Source: an uncultured Ruminococcus sp. (GTDB lineage: Bacteria > Bacillota > Clostridia > Lachnospirales > Lachnospiraceae). From it: a DNA stretch of 34,406 nucleotides. Under the pieces are notes generated by a model, which did no database searches, was not told the origin of the DNA, and saw only the letters and a program-made list of their open reading frames with translations. The first letter of the stretch is position 1; each line of letters begins with the position of its first letter. The stretch covers positions 1-34,406 of the forward strand of contig UQVC01000027.1 in the NCBI GenBank assembly GCA_900544395.1, written 5' to 3'. Positions 7,957 to 14,787 of this stretch are shown here, piece after piece. The translations under genes were made by a program, and so were the position numbers.

Positions 7957-10550
7957 GGGAGAATCTGTCCTTTCACTTTCGCCTCTAATTTTCCGTCAAC
8001 AACATCAATCTCGATCCGGTCTCCTCTGCCCACATTGCCTGCAAGAATCAGCCTGGCTGCCAGTGTCTCCACATTCTTCTGGAGATATCTCTTCAGCGGC
8101 CGTGCGCCATACATCGGATCATATCCGCCCTCTACCACGAAATTCTTTGCATCATCGGTCAGTTCAATGGACAACTCTTTGTCTGCCAGACGTTTGTTGA
8201 CATCTTTTACTAACAAATCAATGATGGCATGAATATCCGTTTTCGTCAATGGTTTAAACATAATTATTTCATCCAGACGATTCAGAAATTCCGGACGGAA
8301 ATGTGCTCTTAAGTCATTCATGACCAGATTCTGATTCTCTTCTGCAATAGTTCCATCCTCCCGGATTCCTTCCAGCAGATAATTTGCTCCGATATTCGAA
8401 GTCATGATCAGGATCGTATTTTTAAAGTCTACGGTTCTGCCCTGGGAATCGGTGACCCTTCCGTCATCCAGAACCTGAAGCAGAACATTGAACACATCCG
8501 GATGGGCTTTTTCAATCTCGTCAAACAATACGACCGAATATGGCTTTCTTCTGACTGCCTCTGTCAGCTGTCCGCCCTCGTCATATCCCACATATCCCGG
8601 AGGCGCTCCGATCAGTCTGGACACCGAATATTTCTCCATATATTCACTCATATCAATGCGGACCATATTGTTCTCATCGTCAAACAGACTCTGAGCCAGC
8701 GCCTTGGCAAGTTCTGTCTTTCCAACTCCGGTTGGTCCCAGGAATAAGAACGAACCAATCGGTTTGGTCGGATCTTTAATTCCGGCTTTAGAACGGATGA
8801 TGGCTTCTGTCACCAGCTCCACGCCTTCCTCCTGACCGATCACTCTTCTGTGGAGTTCTTCTCCCAGGTGCAGTGTTTTGCTCCTCTCGCTTTCATTAAG
8901 CTTTGCCACAGGAATTCCGGTCCATCTGGAAATAATCTTTGCGATTTCTTCATCTGTCACCGCCTCATGGACCAGGGACAGATCTTTTGCTTTGACCTTC
9001 TCCTCCTCTTCTTCCAACTGCTTCTGGAGCTGCGGAAGTCTTCCATACTGAAGCTCCGCCGCCTTGTTCAGATCATACTCTCTCTGGGCTTTCTGAACCT
9101 CTTTATTCACCTGCTCAATCTCTTCCCGGATCTTCTGCACTCTTTCGACGGAAGTCTTTTCATTCTCCCACTGCACTTTCTTTCCTGCATATTCTTCTTT
9201 CAAGCCTGCCAGTTCTTCCTGCAGATGCTCCAGCCGCTCCCGGCTCAAACGATCCTCTTCTTTTTTCAATGCCTCTTCTTCAATCTCCAGCTGCATCACA
9301 CGGCGTCTCAGTTCGTCCAGTTCTGTCGGCATGGAATCCAGCTCTGTCTTGATCAGCGCACAGGCTTCATCCACCAGATCAATGGCTTTATCCGGCAGAA
9401 AACGATCTGAAATATAACGGTTTGACAATGTTGCCGCTGCCACAAGTGCACTGTCTGTGATCTTCACGCCATGGAACACCTCGTACCGCTCTTTTAATCC
9501 ACGCAAAATCGAAATGGCATCTTCCACACTCGGCTCTTCCACCATGACCGGCTGGAACCGTCTCTCCAGCGCTGCATCTTTCTCAATATACTGACGATAT
9601 TCGTCCAGTGTGGTAGCTCCGATACAGTGCAGTTCTCCCCTTGCCAACATTGGCTTGAGCATATTGCCTGCATCCATAGCGCCATCTGTCTTTCCTGCTC
9701 CTACAATAGTATGCAGCTCATCAATGAACAGGATGATCTTACCGTCACTGTTCTTCACTTCCTCCAGAACAGCTTTCAGACGCTCTTCGAACTCACCTCT
9801 GTATTTTGCTCCTGCAACCAGAGCGCCCATATCCAGAGCAAAAATCGTCTTGTCTTTCAGCCCCTCCGGCACATCCCCGCTGACGATCCGCTGTGCCAGC
9901 CCTTCTACGGCTGCCGTTTTTCCGACCCCGGGCTCTCCGATCAGGACCGGATTGTTCTTTGTCTTACGCGACAGGATCCGGATCACATTGCGGATCTCTT
10001 CATCCCGTCCGATCACCGGATCCAGCTTCTGGTCTCTTGCCCGCTCTACCAGATCCTGTCCATATTTGTTCAGTGTATCGTAGGTAGCCTCTGGATTGTC
10101 ACTGGTTACTCTCTGATTGCCGCGCACAGTAGAAAGTGCGTGTAAAAATCCTTCCCGGCTGATTCCAAATTCCCGAAATAACGGCTTTAACTCTCTGCTT
10201 GCATATTTCATCAGCGACAGGAAAATATGTTCCACCGAAACATACTCATCGCCCATCTGTCTGGCTTCATCTTCCGCATGGATCAGTGCATTGTTCAAAT
10301 CCTGACCGACAAACACCTGCCCGCCCTGTACTTTCGGACGCTTATTCAAAAGCTCTTCTACTCTGTTAATAAACAGAGGACCCTGAATGCTCATCTTTTC
10401 CAATAATTTTAAGATCAGACTGTCATCCTGCGTAACCAGCGCATATAATAAATGCTCCTGCGCAAGCTCCTGATTGCCATAATCATACGCAATCTTTTCA
10501 CAATTCTGCACTGCCTGCATTGAATTCTGTGTAAATTTATTTATATTCAT
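7953..10550 (-). CDS. clpB: ATP-dependent disaggregase ClpB
   Basis: An 865-residue Hsp104/ClpB chaperone, the usual length. Order: two Clp N repeats (1-145), AAA1 with Walker A GEPGVGKT (205-212), a coiled-coil middle domain (about 400-530, very rich in E, K and R) and AAA2 with GPTGVGKTE (near 605). The family solubilises aggregated proteins with DnaK. There is no ClpP-binding tripeptide in a ClpX/ClpA-like context, which fits ClpB rather than ClpC or ClpE. The start ATG follows GAGGAGGAG. It heads a minus-strand operon clpB-dinB-acyltransferase. Upstream lie a strong sigma-A promoter and a CIRCE-like operator, so HrcA control is likely. Confidence 0.97.
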   Translation of the reverse strand: MNINKFTQNSMQAVQNCEKIAYDYGNQELAQEHLLYALVTQDDSLILKLLEKMSIQGPLFINRVEELLNKRPKVQGGQVFVGQDLNNALIHAEDEARQMGDEYVSVEHIFLSLMKYASRELKPLFREFGISREGFLHALSTVRGNQRVTSDNPEATYDTLNKYGQDLVERARDQKLDPVIGRDEEIRNVIRILSRKTKNNPVLIGEPGVGKTAAVEGLAQRIVSGDVPEGLKDKTIFALDMGALVAGAKYRGEFEERLKAVLEEVKNSDGKIILFIDELHTIVGAGKTDGAMDAGNMLKPMLARGELHCIGATTLDEYRQYIEKDAALERRFQPVMVEEPSVEDAISILRGLKERYEVFHGVKITDSALVAAATLSNRYISDRFLPDKAIDLVDEACALIKTELDSMPTELDELRRRVMQLEIEEEALKKEEDRLSRERLEHLQEELAGLKEEYAGKKVQWENEKTSVERVQKIREEIEQVNKEVQKAQREYDLNKAAELQYGRLPQLQKQLEEEEEKVKAKDLSLVHEAVTDEEIAKIISRWTGIPVAKLNESERSKTLHLGEELHRRVIGQEEGVELVTEAIIRSKAGIKDPTKPIGSFLFLGPTGVGKTELAKALAQSLFDDENNMVRIDMSEYMEKYSVSRLIGAPPGYVGYDEGGQLTEAVRRKPYSVVLFDEIEKAHPDVFNVLLQVLDDGRVTDSQGRTVDFKNTILIMTSNIGANYLLEGIREDGTIAEENQNLVMNDLRAHFRPEFLNRLDEIIMFKPLTKTDIHAIIDLLVKDVNKRLADKELSIELTDDAKNFVVEGGYDPMYGARPLKRYLQKNVETLAARLILAGNVGRGDRIEIDVVDGKLEAKVKGQILP

Positions 10551-10590
10551 AGCAACTCCTCCTCACTACTTGTTTCATTGTTCTATTTGT

Positions 10591-10619
10591 AATATAGCAC
10601 TTGTTGTTAGCCAGGTCAA
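10591..10619 (-). promoter_or_regulatory. clpB promoter
   Basis: On the minus strand -35 TTGACC (10614-10619), a spacer of exactly 17 bp and -10 TATATT (10591-10596). This is a strong housekeeping promoter, and the CIRCE-like operator covers its -35. Confidence 0.8.
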
Positions 10620-10633
10620 GCGTTGAGTGCTAA
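10607..10633. promoter_or_regulatory. CIRCE-like HrcA operator with one degenerate arm
   Basis: CIRCE is TTAGCACTC-N9-GAGTGCTAA. Here the arms are TTAGCCAGG (10607-10615; 5 of 9 match) and GAGTGCTAA (10625-10633; 9 of 9), with a 9-nt spacer. Spacing is exact and the site overlaps the clpB -35. The intact arm plus the spacer is duplicated at 13561-13580. Confidence 0.65.
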
Positions 10634-10635
10634 TT
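10616..10635 (+). repeat. Left copy of 20-bp direct repeat (putative attachment site)
   Basis: TCAAGCGTTGAGTGCTAATT. It matches 13561-13580 at 19 of 20 positions in the same orientation. The copy comprises the CIRCE spacer, the intact CIRCE arm and two following bases, and it marks the clpB-proximal edge of the decayed element. Confidence 0.75.
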
Positions 10636-10650
10636 ATTTTGTGAAGAATT

Positions 10651-10679
10651 TGTGAAGCCTTGATTTTACGGGCTTCACA
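10651..10679. repeat. Inverted repeat near the left element end
   Basis: TGTGAAGCC (10651-10659) and GGCTTCACA (10671-10679) form a perfect 9-bp stem with an 11-nt loop. It lies between the left direct repeat and the arm-like motifs. It could be a terminator for the integrase remnant or a recombination-protein site; no T-run is present. Confidence 0.5.
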
Positions 10680-10718
10680 GGGATTTTTCACTTGCTTTCG
10701 CACTCGATTTTCTTGATT

Positions 10719-10790
10719 TGACCACATTTTTACGACAAATTCTTGGAAAAATATATTCGTCTGATTTTCTTACCACATTTTACGACAACG
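10719..10790 (+). repeat. Arm-like repeats, left end
   Basis: ACCACATTTTTACGACAAAT at 10721-10740 and ACCACATTTTACGACAACG at 10772-10790, about 51 bp apart in the same orientation. Related copies lie at 13427-13455. Short repeated sites near both ends are typical of the arm-type sites bound by the N-terminal domain of tyrosine integrases. The 10551-10799 stretch holds no gene, only the clpB promoter, the operator and these repeats. Confidence 0.6.
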
Positions 10791-10799
10791 ACTTATGGT

Positions 10800-11085
10800 T
10801 TATACCACAGCAGGTACGGTTTCTGGCAGGTTCAGCTCTCTCTGTTTACGGAACGCATCATATACCATCTGTGTCATAGGAATGTCTCTGATTCCTGCAT
10901 CTGTTTTGGTTTCTGAATCATGGAAACAATATCCTTCATCACCTTCATAATACACAAGCTGTCCACCTACATGGATCTCCCGATTCTTCATATCCACATC
11001 TGACTAGGTTAAGCCGATGGTCTCACTCTCAGGCAAGCCCCAAACATAACCTGCATCATTGGAAGATCTTTCATACGGACACACG
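10800..11085 (-). pseudogene. Tyrosine recombinase (integrase) remnant
   Basis: The reading frame below 10997 gives DVDMKNREIHVGG... and then KTDAGIRDIPMT, the central catalytic-domain text of ICE/Tn916-type integrases (beta-hairpin lysine region). In-frame upstream is a TAG where homologues have Trp (GLT-stop-SDVD). A further one-frame shift is needed to reach MMQVMFGACLRV, which contains the first catalytic Arg. The C-terminal H-x-x-R and Tyr part is missing: the frame ends at 10800 soon after RKQRELNLPE. So at least one nonsense change, one frameshift and truncation at both ends. The upper boundary is approximate, where the text switches to the M48 fragment. Confidence 0.75.
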
Positions 11086-11505
11086 GTAATTCAATTACTA
11101 ATTGGCGGTGGCAATCTTTTTATCTCCGGATGTCTCCTGTTAATCAAACTTTCCTGTTGGATTTTCTCCGCAATCATGGGGTTGTTTGCAATAGGTTCTC
11201 GGAGCGGAATAATAGGATTAATAACTGGTTTATTTGCAGGAATATCAACTGTACTCTCATGGTTGTGGGTAAAATTCTGTATGCTTTTTCTAATGTGGTC
11301 TATGAGACAAAACGAATACCTGGCTGATGAATTTGCTTACAAAATTGGGTTCGGTCTTGAGTTAGCAACTGTCTTAGATCAGCATCTCTCTGATGTTCCA
11401 AATGATGGTTTTCTCAAAGCATTATACTCCACTCATCCATGTAACGATGATAGAATCGCTGCATTGCAAAACTTAGGAGTGCCTTATTCACGGTATCACT
11501 ATTGA
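11059..11505 (+). pseudogene. M48-family metallopeptidase fragment (C-terminal part)
   Basis: The plus-strand frame encodes two hydrophobic segments and then MRQNEYLADEFAYKIGFG, where the Glu of EYLAD is the third zinc ligand of M48 (HtpX-like) peptidases. It continues to STHPCNDDRIAALQNLG, the standard end of the family. The N-terminal part with HEXXH is missing, so it cannot be an active protease. Text resembling a degraded HExxHLSYGH occurs just at the junction with the integrase remnant near 11053-11075. The start has no ribosome binding site. The 3' end meets the convergent replication-initiator remnant. Confidence 0.65.
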
Positions 11506-11826
11506 TGCTTGCCAGGTTTTTCTTCTTCTAATGGAACTTCCCGGATAATATATTCGTGTATCGCCATAAAAGCCGTATTCATTACGCAATCTATGACGTT
11601 CCACATATCCAGGATGCTCTAATTCTTTAATTGCAGAACGAACAGAATCAATTCCATCTCGGCTAAATGTTGCCAACCCCTGCATATTATAATTCCAACC
11701 GTCCGGCAAACTTAACATCAGTGACAATAGACCTTTCGCTTTCAATGTCAGATTTTTATTCTTAAAATGGTGATTACTCATTACCGTAAAATTCTTAGTT
11801 CTCTCTACACGAAAAATCTGTGCCAT
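11499..11826 (-). pseudogene. Replication-initiator-like winged-helix protein, frameshifted and truncated
   Basis: From the ATG at 11826 the frame reads MAQIFRVERTKNFTVMSNHH and KAKGLLSLMLSLPDGWNY, then GLATFSRDGIDSVRSAIKELE. This is the winged-helix N-terminus found in replication initiator or DnaD-like proteins of Lachnospiraceae plasmids and ICEs. An extra T in a T4 run (11568-11571) shifts the frame after RNEYGF; in the other frame the text continues EYIIREVPLEEE to a TAG at 11499-11501. So the protein is frameshifted and lacks its usual long C-terminal half. An AGGAG lies very close to the ATG. Confidence 0.7.
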
Positions 11827-11850
11827 GCTCCTCACTTCCTTTCCAGACAG

Positions 11851-11885
11851 AAAAAGACGCAAGCCATATTCTTATGACTCACGCC
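11851..11885 (-). terminator. Rho-independent terminator of the ORF6N gene
   Basis: A 13-bp stem with several G-U pairs (11856-11868 with 11873-11885), a 4-nt loop and TTTTT (minus strand, 11851-11855), 20 bp after the ORF6N stop. Confidence 0.65.
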
Positions 11886-11905
11886 TTTCTGCATAACTTG
11901 CTTTT

Positions 11906-12868
11906 CTATTCTTCTGTTTCCAATTCCAATCTCTGTAAAATATCTCTTACAATACCTGCATCTTCAATCAGATTAATTCCAAAACATTTTTTACCTGCAT
12001 CCTTCAAAGACGCACCAACATGATATGCTTTCGTTTTATCAAGAATTAAAAAACGGTCATGAAATACTCTTGTGTACTTCACATCCAGTTTAGGATACTG
12101 TGCATTAAAGTTATCTACATCTGTTTGCGATAATTTTGTCCGTTGCAGTGTATAAACTGTCACCGCCACATTTTCTTTCTTCTTTGACAAAATATTTAAT
12201 GTTCCTACATCCACATATCCATCTACCAGAACAATTTCCGTTTCTGCCTTCTGAATCAGTCCTATTAGTAAACTGAACGCGTCATATATCTGACCATCAA
12301 AAAATATCTTTTGATTAGACTCCTCATGATCTGATATGTACTCAAAAATTTGCTCCAGCTTTTCATCTGTCTTTTTCTGATATTCAAGTTGTTTTAACTC
12401 AACGTTACTAATCCTTTCAAACAAAAGTGCATTGTTGGCTATAAACCGTCTCATTTCTACGAATGCCCGCATAATACCTATGCTTACATTGATTGCCACC
12501 TCACTATGTAATACACTGGCCAGCATTGATATTCCCTGCTCTGTAAATACATACGGTAGCGTACGTCTGCCACCTCGTCCATCCCTTTTTTCTGGCTCTT
12601 GTATTTTTGAGGTGCCAGATTGGCACTTCAAAGATTCTGCTTCTTCTGTTGTAAGCTGAAAACAAAAATCTTCTGGAAATCGTTTTATATTTCTTTTTAC
12701 TGCACGATTTAAAGCTTTTGTTTCTACTTGATAAAGCATTGCCAGATCACTATCCACCATGACTTGTTTATTTCTTACTACATAAATCAGATTTTCAATG
12801 TCTGGTGGCATGATTTCAACTATTTGTGTTTCCACTGGTTCCATTTCTTTTACTTTCTGATCCGCCAT
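11906..12868 (-). CDS. ORF6N-domain protein with phospholipase D-like C-terminal domain
   Basis: A 320-residue protein, the only gene of the decayed element that looks intact. Residues 20-140 are an ORF6N DNA-binding domain (NKQVMVDSDLAMLYQVETKALNRAVKRN, FPEDFCFQLT, then GGRRTLPYVFTEQGISMLASVL). A helical linker follows (145-185). The C-terminal part resembles a phospholipase D-like fold: IVLVDGYVD (212-220) and FHDRFLILD, an H-x-R-x4-D version (H270, R272, D277) of the HKD motif, so catalysis is doubtful. The start is the ATG at 12868 with GGAG upstream; the open frame to 12910 only adds the translated palindrome. ORF6N proteins occur in phages and mobile elements as regulators or anti-repressors. 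The actual function is unknown. Confidence 0.85.
   Translation of the reverse strand: MADQKVKEMEPVETQIVEIMPPDIENLIYVVRNKQVMVDSDLAMLYQVETKALNRAVKRNIKRFPEDFCFQLTTEEAESLKCQSGTSKIQEPEKRDGRGGRRTLPYVFTEQGISMLASVLHSEVAINVSIGIMRAFVEMRRFIANNALLFERISNVELKQLEYQKKTDEKLEQIFEYISDHEESNQKIFFDGQIYDAFSLLIGLIQKAETEIVLVDGYVDVGTLNILSKKKENVAVTVYTLQRTKLSQTDVDNFNAQYPKLDVKYTRVFHDRFLILDKTKAYHVGASLKDAGKKCFGINLIEDAGIVRDILQRLELETEE
12606..12632. repeat. Palindrome inside the ORF6N coding sequence
   Basis: TTTGAGGTGCCA-GAT-TGGCACTTCAAA, 12-bp arms with one mismatch. It encodes residues about 79-87 (SLKCQSGTS) in the ORF6N domain. It matches the palindrome at 12883-12913 at most positions and lies in the same reading register. 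Confidence 0.8.
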
Positions 12869-12882
12869 TCCATCTCCTCTAT

Positions 12883-12913
12883 AACTTGAAATGCCAAACT
12901 GGCATTTCAAGTT
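12883..12913. promoter_or_regulatory. Perfect palindrome upstream of the ORF6N start
   Basis: AACTTGAAATGCCA-N3-TGGCATTTCAAGTT, 14-bp perfect arms with a 3-nt centre, 15 bp before the ATG at 12868. Its position suits an operator or a translational hairpin. A near copy lies in the coding sequence, so autoregulation by the ORF6N protein is an attractive inference. Confidence 0.65.
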
Positions 12914-13010
12914 ACTTTACCGCACAATCATTTCTTATGAGTTCCCAAAATTCATGTTCCCATTTTACCCTATTTTTCTCATTCTGCATACTGCTATTTT
13001 TCATACAATA

Positions 13011-13035
13011 ATGAGGTCGCAAGCCACGACCTCAT
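13011..13035 (-). terminator. Hairpin after tnpV
   Basis: ATGAGGTCG (13011-13019) pairs perfectly with CGACCTCAT (13027-13035) with an 8-nt loop, 9 bp after the tnpV stop. The T-run is poor. Confidence 0.5.
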
Positions 13036-13044
13036 CACCTTCAT

Positions 13045-13392
13045 TTAAACATAAATCAGTTCCTTGAGAATAATCTCTTCCGCAATCGCTCTGTGCTGAT
13101 TAGCAGCTCTTACCCAGGCCATCTGATCTTTCTCTTTATCCAGCAATGGTTCTTTTTCTTCTAACTGCTTCAGAATTACCTCTTCCCGTTCTCTGGCTGC
13201 CTTGTCCACTTCCAGAAGATGCTCTCCAAGCGTATCCTGCAGAAGCATCACCTGATAGGTTGAATTTCGATGGTTCTTCAGATAATCTCTGCGTAAGAAT
13301 CCATACTTGCCAAGCTGTTCCATCTGTTCACCTGACTTATAAGTAAGGTTCGGGATCAGCTATCCATTTACATTCGTGTACGTTAATTTCAT
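13045..13392 (-). pseudogene. tnpV: TnpV-family transposon protein with an internal amber codon
   Basis: The full-length frame from the ATG at 13392 reads MKLTYTNVNG-stop-LIPNLTYKSGEQMEQLGKYGFLRRDYLKNHR and ends EEIILKELIYV. This is the complete TnpV layout (about 115 residues) known from Tn4451-type and related clostridial elements. Codon 11 is TAG (13360-13362), where homologues have Tyr in the (D)YLIP motif. The rest is undamaged. TnpV has no established biochemical role. An internal start at 13323 would give a 92-residue product, but I see no good ribosome binding site for it. Recent inactivation is the simplest reading. Confidence 0.8.
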
Positions 13393-13426
13393 TTTATTAG
13401 CACTCTCCATCTCTCATCATTTTTTG

Positions 13427-13455
13427 ACCACAAATTTACGACATTTACGACAAAT
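13427..13455 (+). repeat. Arm-like repeats, right end
   Basis: ACCACAAATTTACGACA begins at 13428, followed directly by a second TTTACGACAAAT (13444-13455). It has the same orientation and the same core as the left-end motifs at 10721-10740 and 10772-10790. Confidence 0.6.
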
Positions 13456-13560
13456 CTGACACTGCTTTACAATACCAGACAAAATGACTGATGTCACGGA
13501 AAGCCTGTAAAACAGGCACTTTCGGGATACACAAGACAGGACAAAAATCGACTTCCATGA

Positions 13561-13580
13561 TCAAGCATTGAGTGCTAATT
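13561..13580 (+). repeat. Right copy of 20-bp direct repeat (putative attachment site)
   Basis: TCAAGCATTGAGTGCTAATT, one mismatch from 10616-10635. It includes GAGTGCTAA, the conserved CIRCE half-site, but no second arm at the correct distance (13552-13560 is unrelated). It therefore looks like a duplicated edge rather than a second operator. Confidence 0.75.
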
Positions 13581-13640
13581 TCTTTTCTAAAAAATCTGTA
13601 AACAAATTACATCTCTATATCAAAACCTCTTCCTCCTCGA

Positions 13641-13883
13641 TTAGATCACATGCAGGGGTAAACTGTCCGTCGTATGATTCTGTATATAAGCTTTGATCTC
13701 CTCCATAATCATATGCCATTCTTTCAGCATACGGATATACTCAAACTCCATACTTTGCCTGCTCTCATAATAACGATACCCGTTTTCACCTTTGCTGCTC
13801 GGTGAAAACAAGCCGATCGAATCATAATAATGGAGTGTCCGCTTATTGACTTCGTGAAGTTTTGCAAACTGGGCGGTTGTCAT
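13641..13883 (-). CDS. MerR-family regulator, C-terminally short
   Basis: An 80-residue protein with a complete MerR DNA-binding domain: MTTAQFAKLHEVNKRTLHYYDSIGLFSPS, then NGYRYY and the second helix pair FEYIRMLKEWHM. The effector/dimerisation coiled coil after MEEIKAYIQNHTTDSL is replaced by five residues and a stop, whereas relatives run on for 30 or more residues. The start at 13883 is chosen because AGGACAGGA precedes it; the open frame to 13949 lies inside the upstream DUF2871 gene. It is the last gene of a three-gene minus-strand operon and ends about 60 bp from the mobile-element edge. A truncated or frameshifted gene is likely. Confidence 0.7.
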   Translation of the reverse strand: MTTAQFAKLHEVNKRTLHYYDSIGLFSPSSKGENGYRYYESRQSMEFEYIRMLKEWHMIMEEIKAYIQNHTTDSLPLHVI

Positions 13884-13909
13884 TTTAATCCTGTCCTGAT
13901 CCACACTTC

Positions 13910-14317
13910 TTATTTTAATTTGCGCAAAATGGTAAACAAGAAAATCCATGCCCCTGCAATCGCAATATGTGTCAGCCCTGCAATCCCTGAGATTGCTGCA
14001 TCTGCCCCATGGGAAACAGAAATGCCTGTCACCTGGATGATTCCCCGAACCAGCATGACCACAGTAAACAGAGGCAGGATGATATTATACACTGTCACAA
14101 AAGTATGGAACTGCTTCTTTTCCAACAGATCCGTACTTTTGGCGGCAAGCCCCAGAAATAAAAACAACACCGTCCCAAGTACTAACAAATGTACATGCAG
14201 ATATCCAAGTGTGGTTTCCCCCGTAACTTCAAAATATTTTGTAAATTCCCGATAAAAAACACCGCCTGTCATTGCTGCAAGAAAATACCCAAATGCAAGA
14301 TTCCATAATTTTTTCAT
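13910..14317 (-). CDS. DUF2871 family membrane protein
   Basis: A 135-residue protein with four hydrophobic segments: LAFGYFLAAMTGGVFYREF, YLHVHLLVLGTVLFLFLGL, TVYNIILPLFTVVMLVRGI and AGLTHIAIAGAWIFLFTIL. The G-Y-L-H-V-H-L-L segment with conserved His and the overall order match DUF2871, a small integral membrane family of unknown function seen mainly in Firmicutes. The histidines in helix 2 and TH in helix 4 could in principle bind metal or haem; this is inference. The start follows AAGGAG, 15 bp after the upstream gene. The MerR gene follows 26 bp downstream and may be its regulator. Confidence 0.75.
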   Translation of the reverse strand: MKKLWNLAFGYFLAAMTGGVFYREFTKYFEVTGETTLGYLHVHLLVLGTVLFLFLGLAAKSTDLLEKKQFHTFVTVYNIILPLFTVVMLVRGIIQVTGISVSHGADAAISGIAGLTHIAIAGAWIFLFTILRKLK

Positions 14318-14332
14318 TCGTTTGTTCTCCTT

Positions 14333-14758
14333 CTACTCGCTTTTTACTTTTCTTCTTTCATTCCAGTACTGAACTCCAAATAAAATCCCCGCCAGAAACA
14401 GCGCCGTCCCGAGTCCTGAGTAAAACACCGCAATAAACACATCCGGTGCCAGATGAGAGGCTCGAAGCCCGATTCCGAAGGTCATCATAAACGCCATAAT
14501 CAAAAAGGACTTCTTATCAAAAAAATGCCAGAAAAACTGCATCTCCTCTTCATATTTTTGAATTCTGTCGGTATGTTTGATCACCAGTTTATAAAATACC
14601 AAAAACCAGAATGCCGCAAAAATCAGACCGGATAAAAAAAGATTCCAAATCGTCACATACCCCGCGTAGCTGATTACCCCGATCCGAAGGATATTAAATC
14701 CTGCGATCATCCAGACGATACTTGCCAGCATCAGTAACACTCTCTTTTTTACTTTCAT
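14333..14758 (-). CDS. Small integral membrane protein of unknown function
   Basis: A 141-residue protein with four predicted membrane segments (about 7-25, 34-55, 83-100 and 106-125), a lysine-rich N-terminus and a basic C-terminus (NERRKVKSE). I do not recognise the family. The start at 14758 is chosen over the upstream in-frame codon at 14782 because AAGGAG lies 7 nt before it. It is the first gene of the operon with DUF2871 and MerR, read from a near-consensus promoter; the linkage suggests a shared membrane function. Confidence 0.7.
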   Translation of the reverse strand: MKVKKRVLLMLASIVWMIAGFNILRIGVISYAGYVTIWNLFLSGLIFAAFWFLVFYKLVIKHTDRIQKYEEEMQFFWHFFDKKSFLIMAFMMTFGIGLRASHLAPDVFIAVFYSGLGTALFLAGILFGVQYWNERRKVKSE

Positions 14759-14787
14759 ACCATCGCTCCTTTCCTTGGACATTGCTA

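Larger units (their letters stand above)
10616..13580. mobile_element. Decayed integrative/transposon-like element between direct repeats
   Basis: About 2.9 kb between two copies of a 20-bp repeat. Contents from left to right: a tyrosine integrase remnant next to the left repeat, an M48 peptidase fragment, a frameshifted replication-initiator-like gene, an intact ORF6N gene, and tnpV with a nonsense codon. Both ends carry the same arm-like motif ACCACA-A/T-rich-TTTACGACA. The integrase beside an att-like repeat, the arm sites at both ends and the mixture of plasmid/ICE gene pieces support an integrated element that has lost most of its body. It cannot move by itself because the integrase is broken. 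Confidence 0.75.

Noticed and set aside
8850..9410. 186-codon plus-strand frame inside clpB
   Set aside because: It is the complement of the charged coiled-coil middle domain; leucine- and phenylalanine-rich antisense of Glu/Lys codons.
10594..10633. A wider CIRCE using TAGCACTT at 10595 as the left arm
   Set aside because: The spacer would be about 22 nt instead of 9; the arm at 10607 has exact spacing though fewer matches.
10983..13392. Two in-frame TAG codons (integrase remnant and tnpV) as possible stop-codon recoding
   Set aside because: TAG ends apparently normal genes in this window (for example the zinc-ribbon gene at 19249 and the membrane protein at 14333), and the integrase also has a frameshift and truncations. 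Pseudogene decay explains both.
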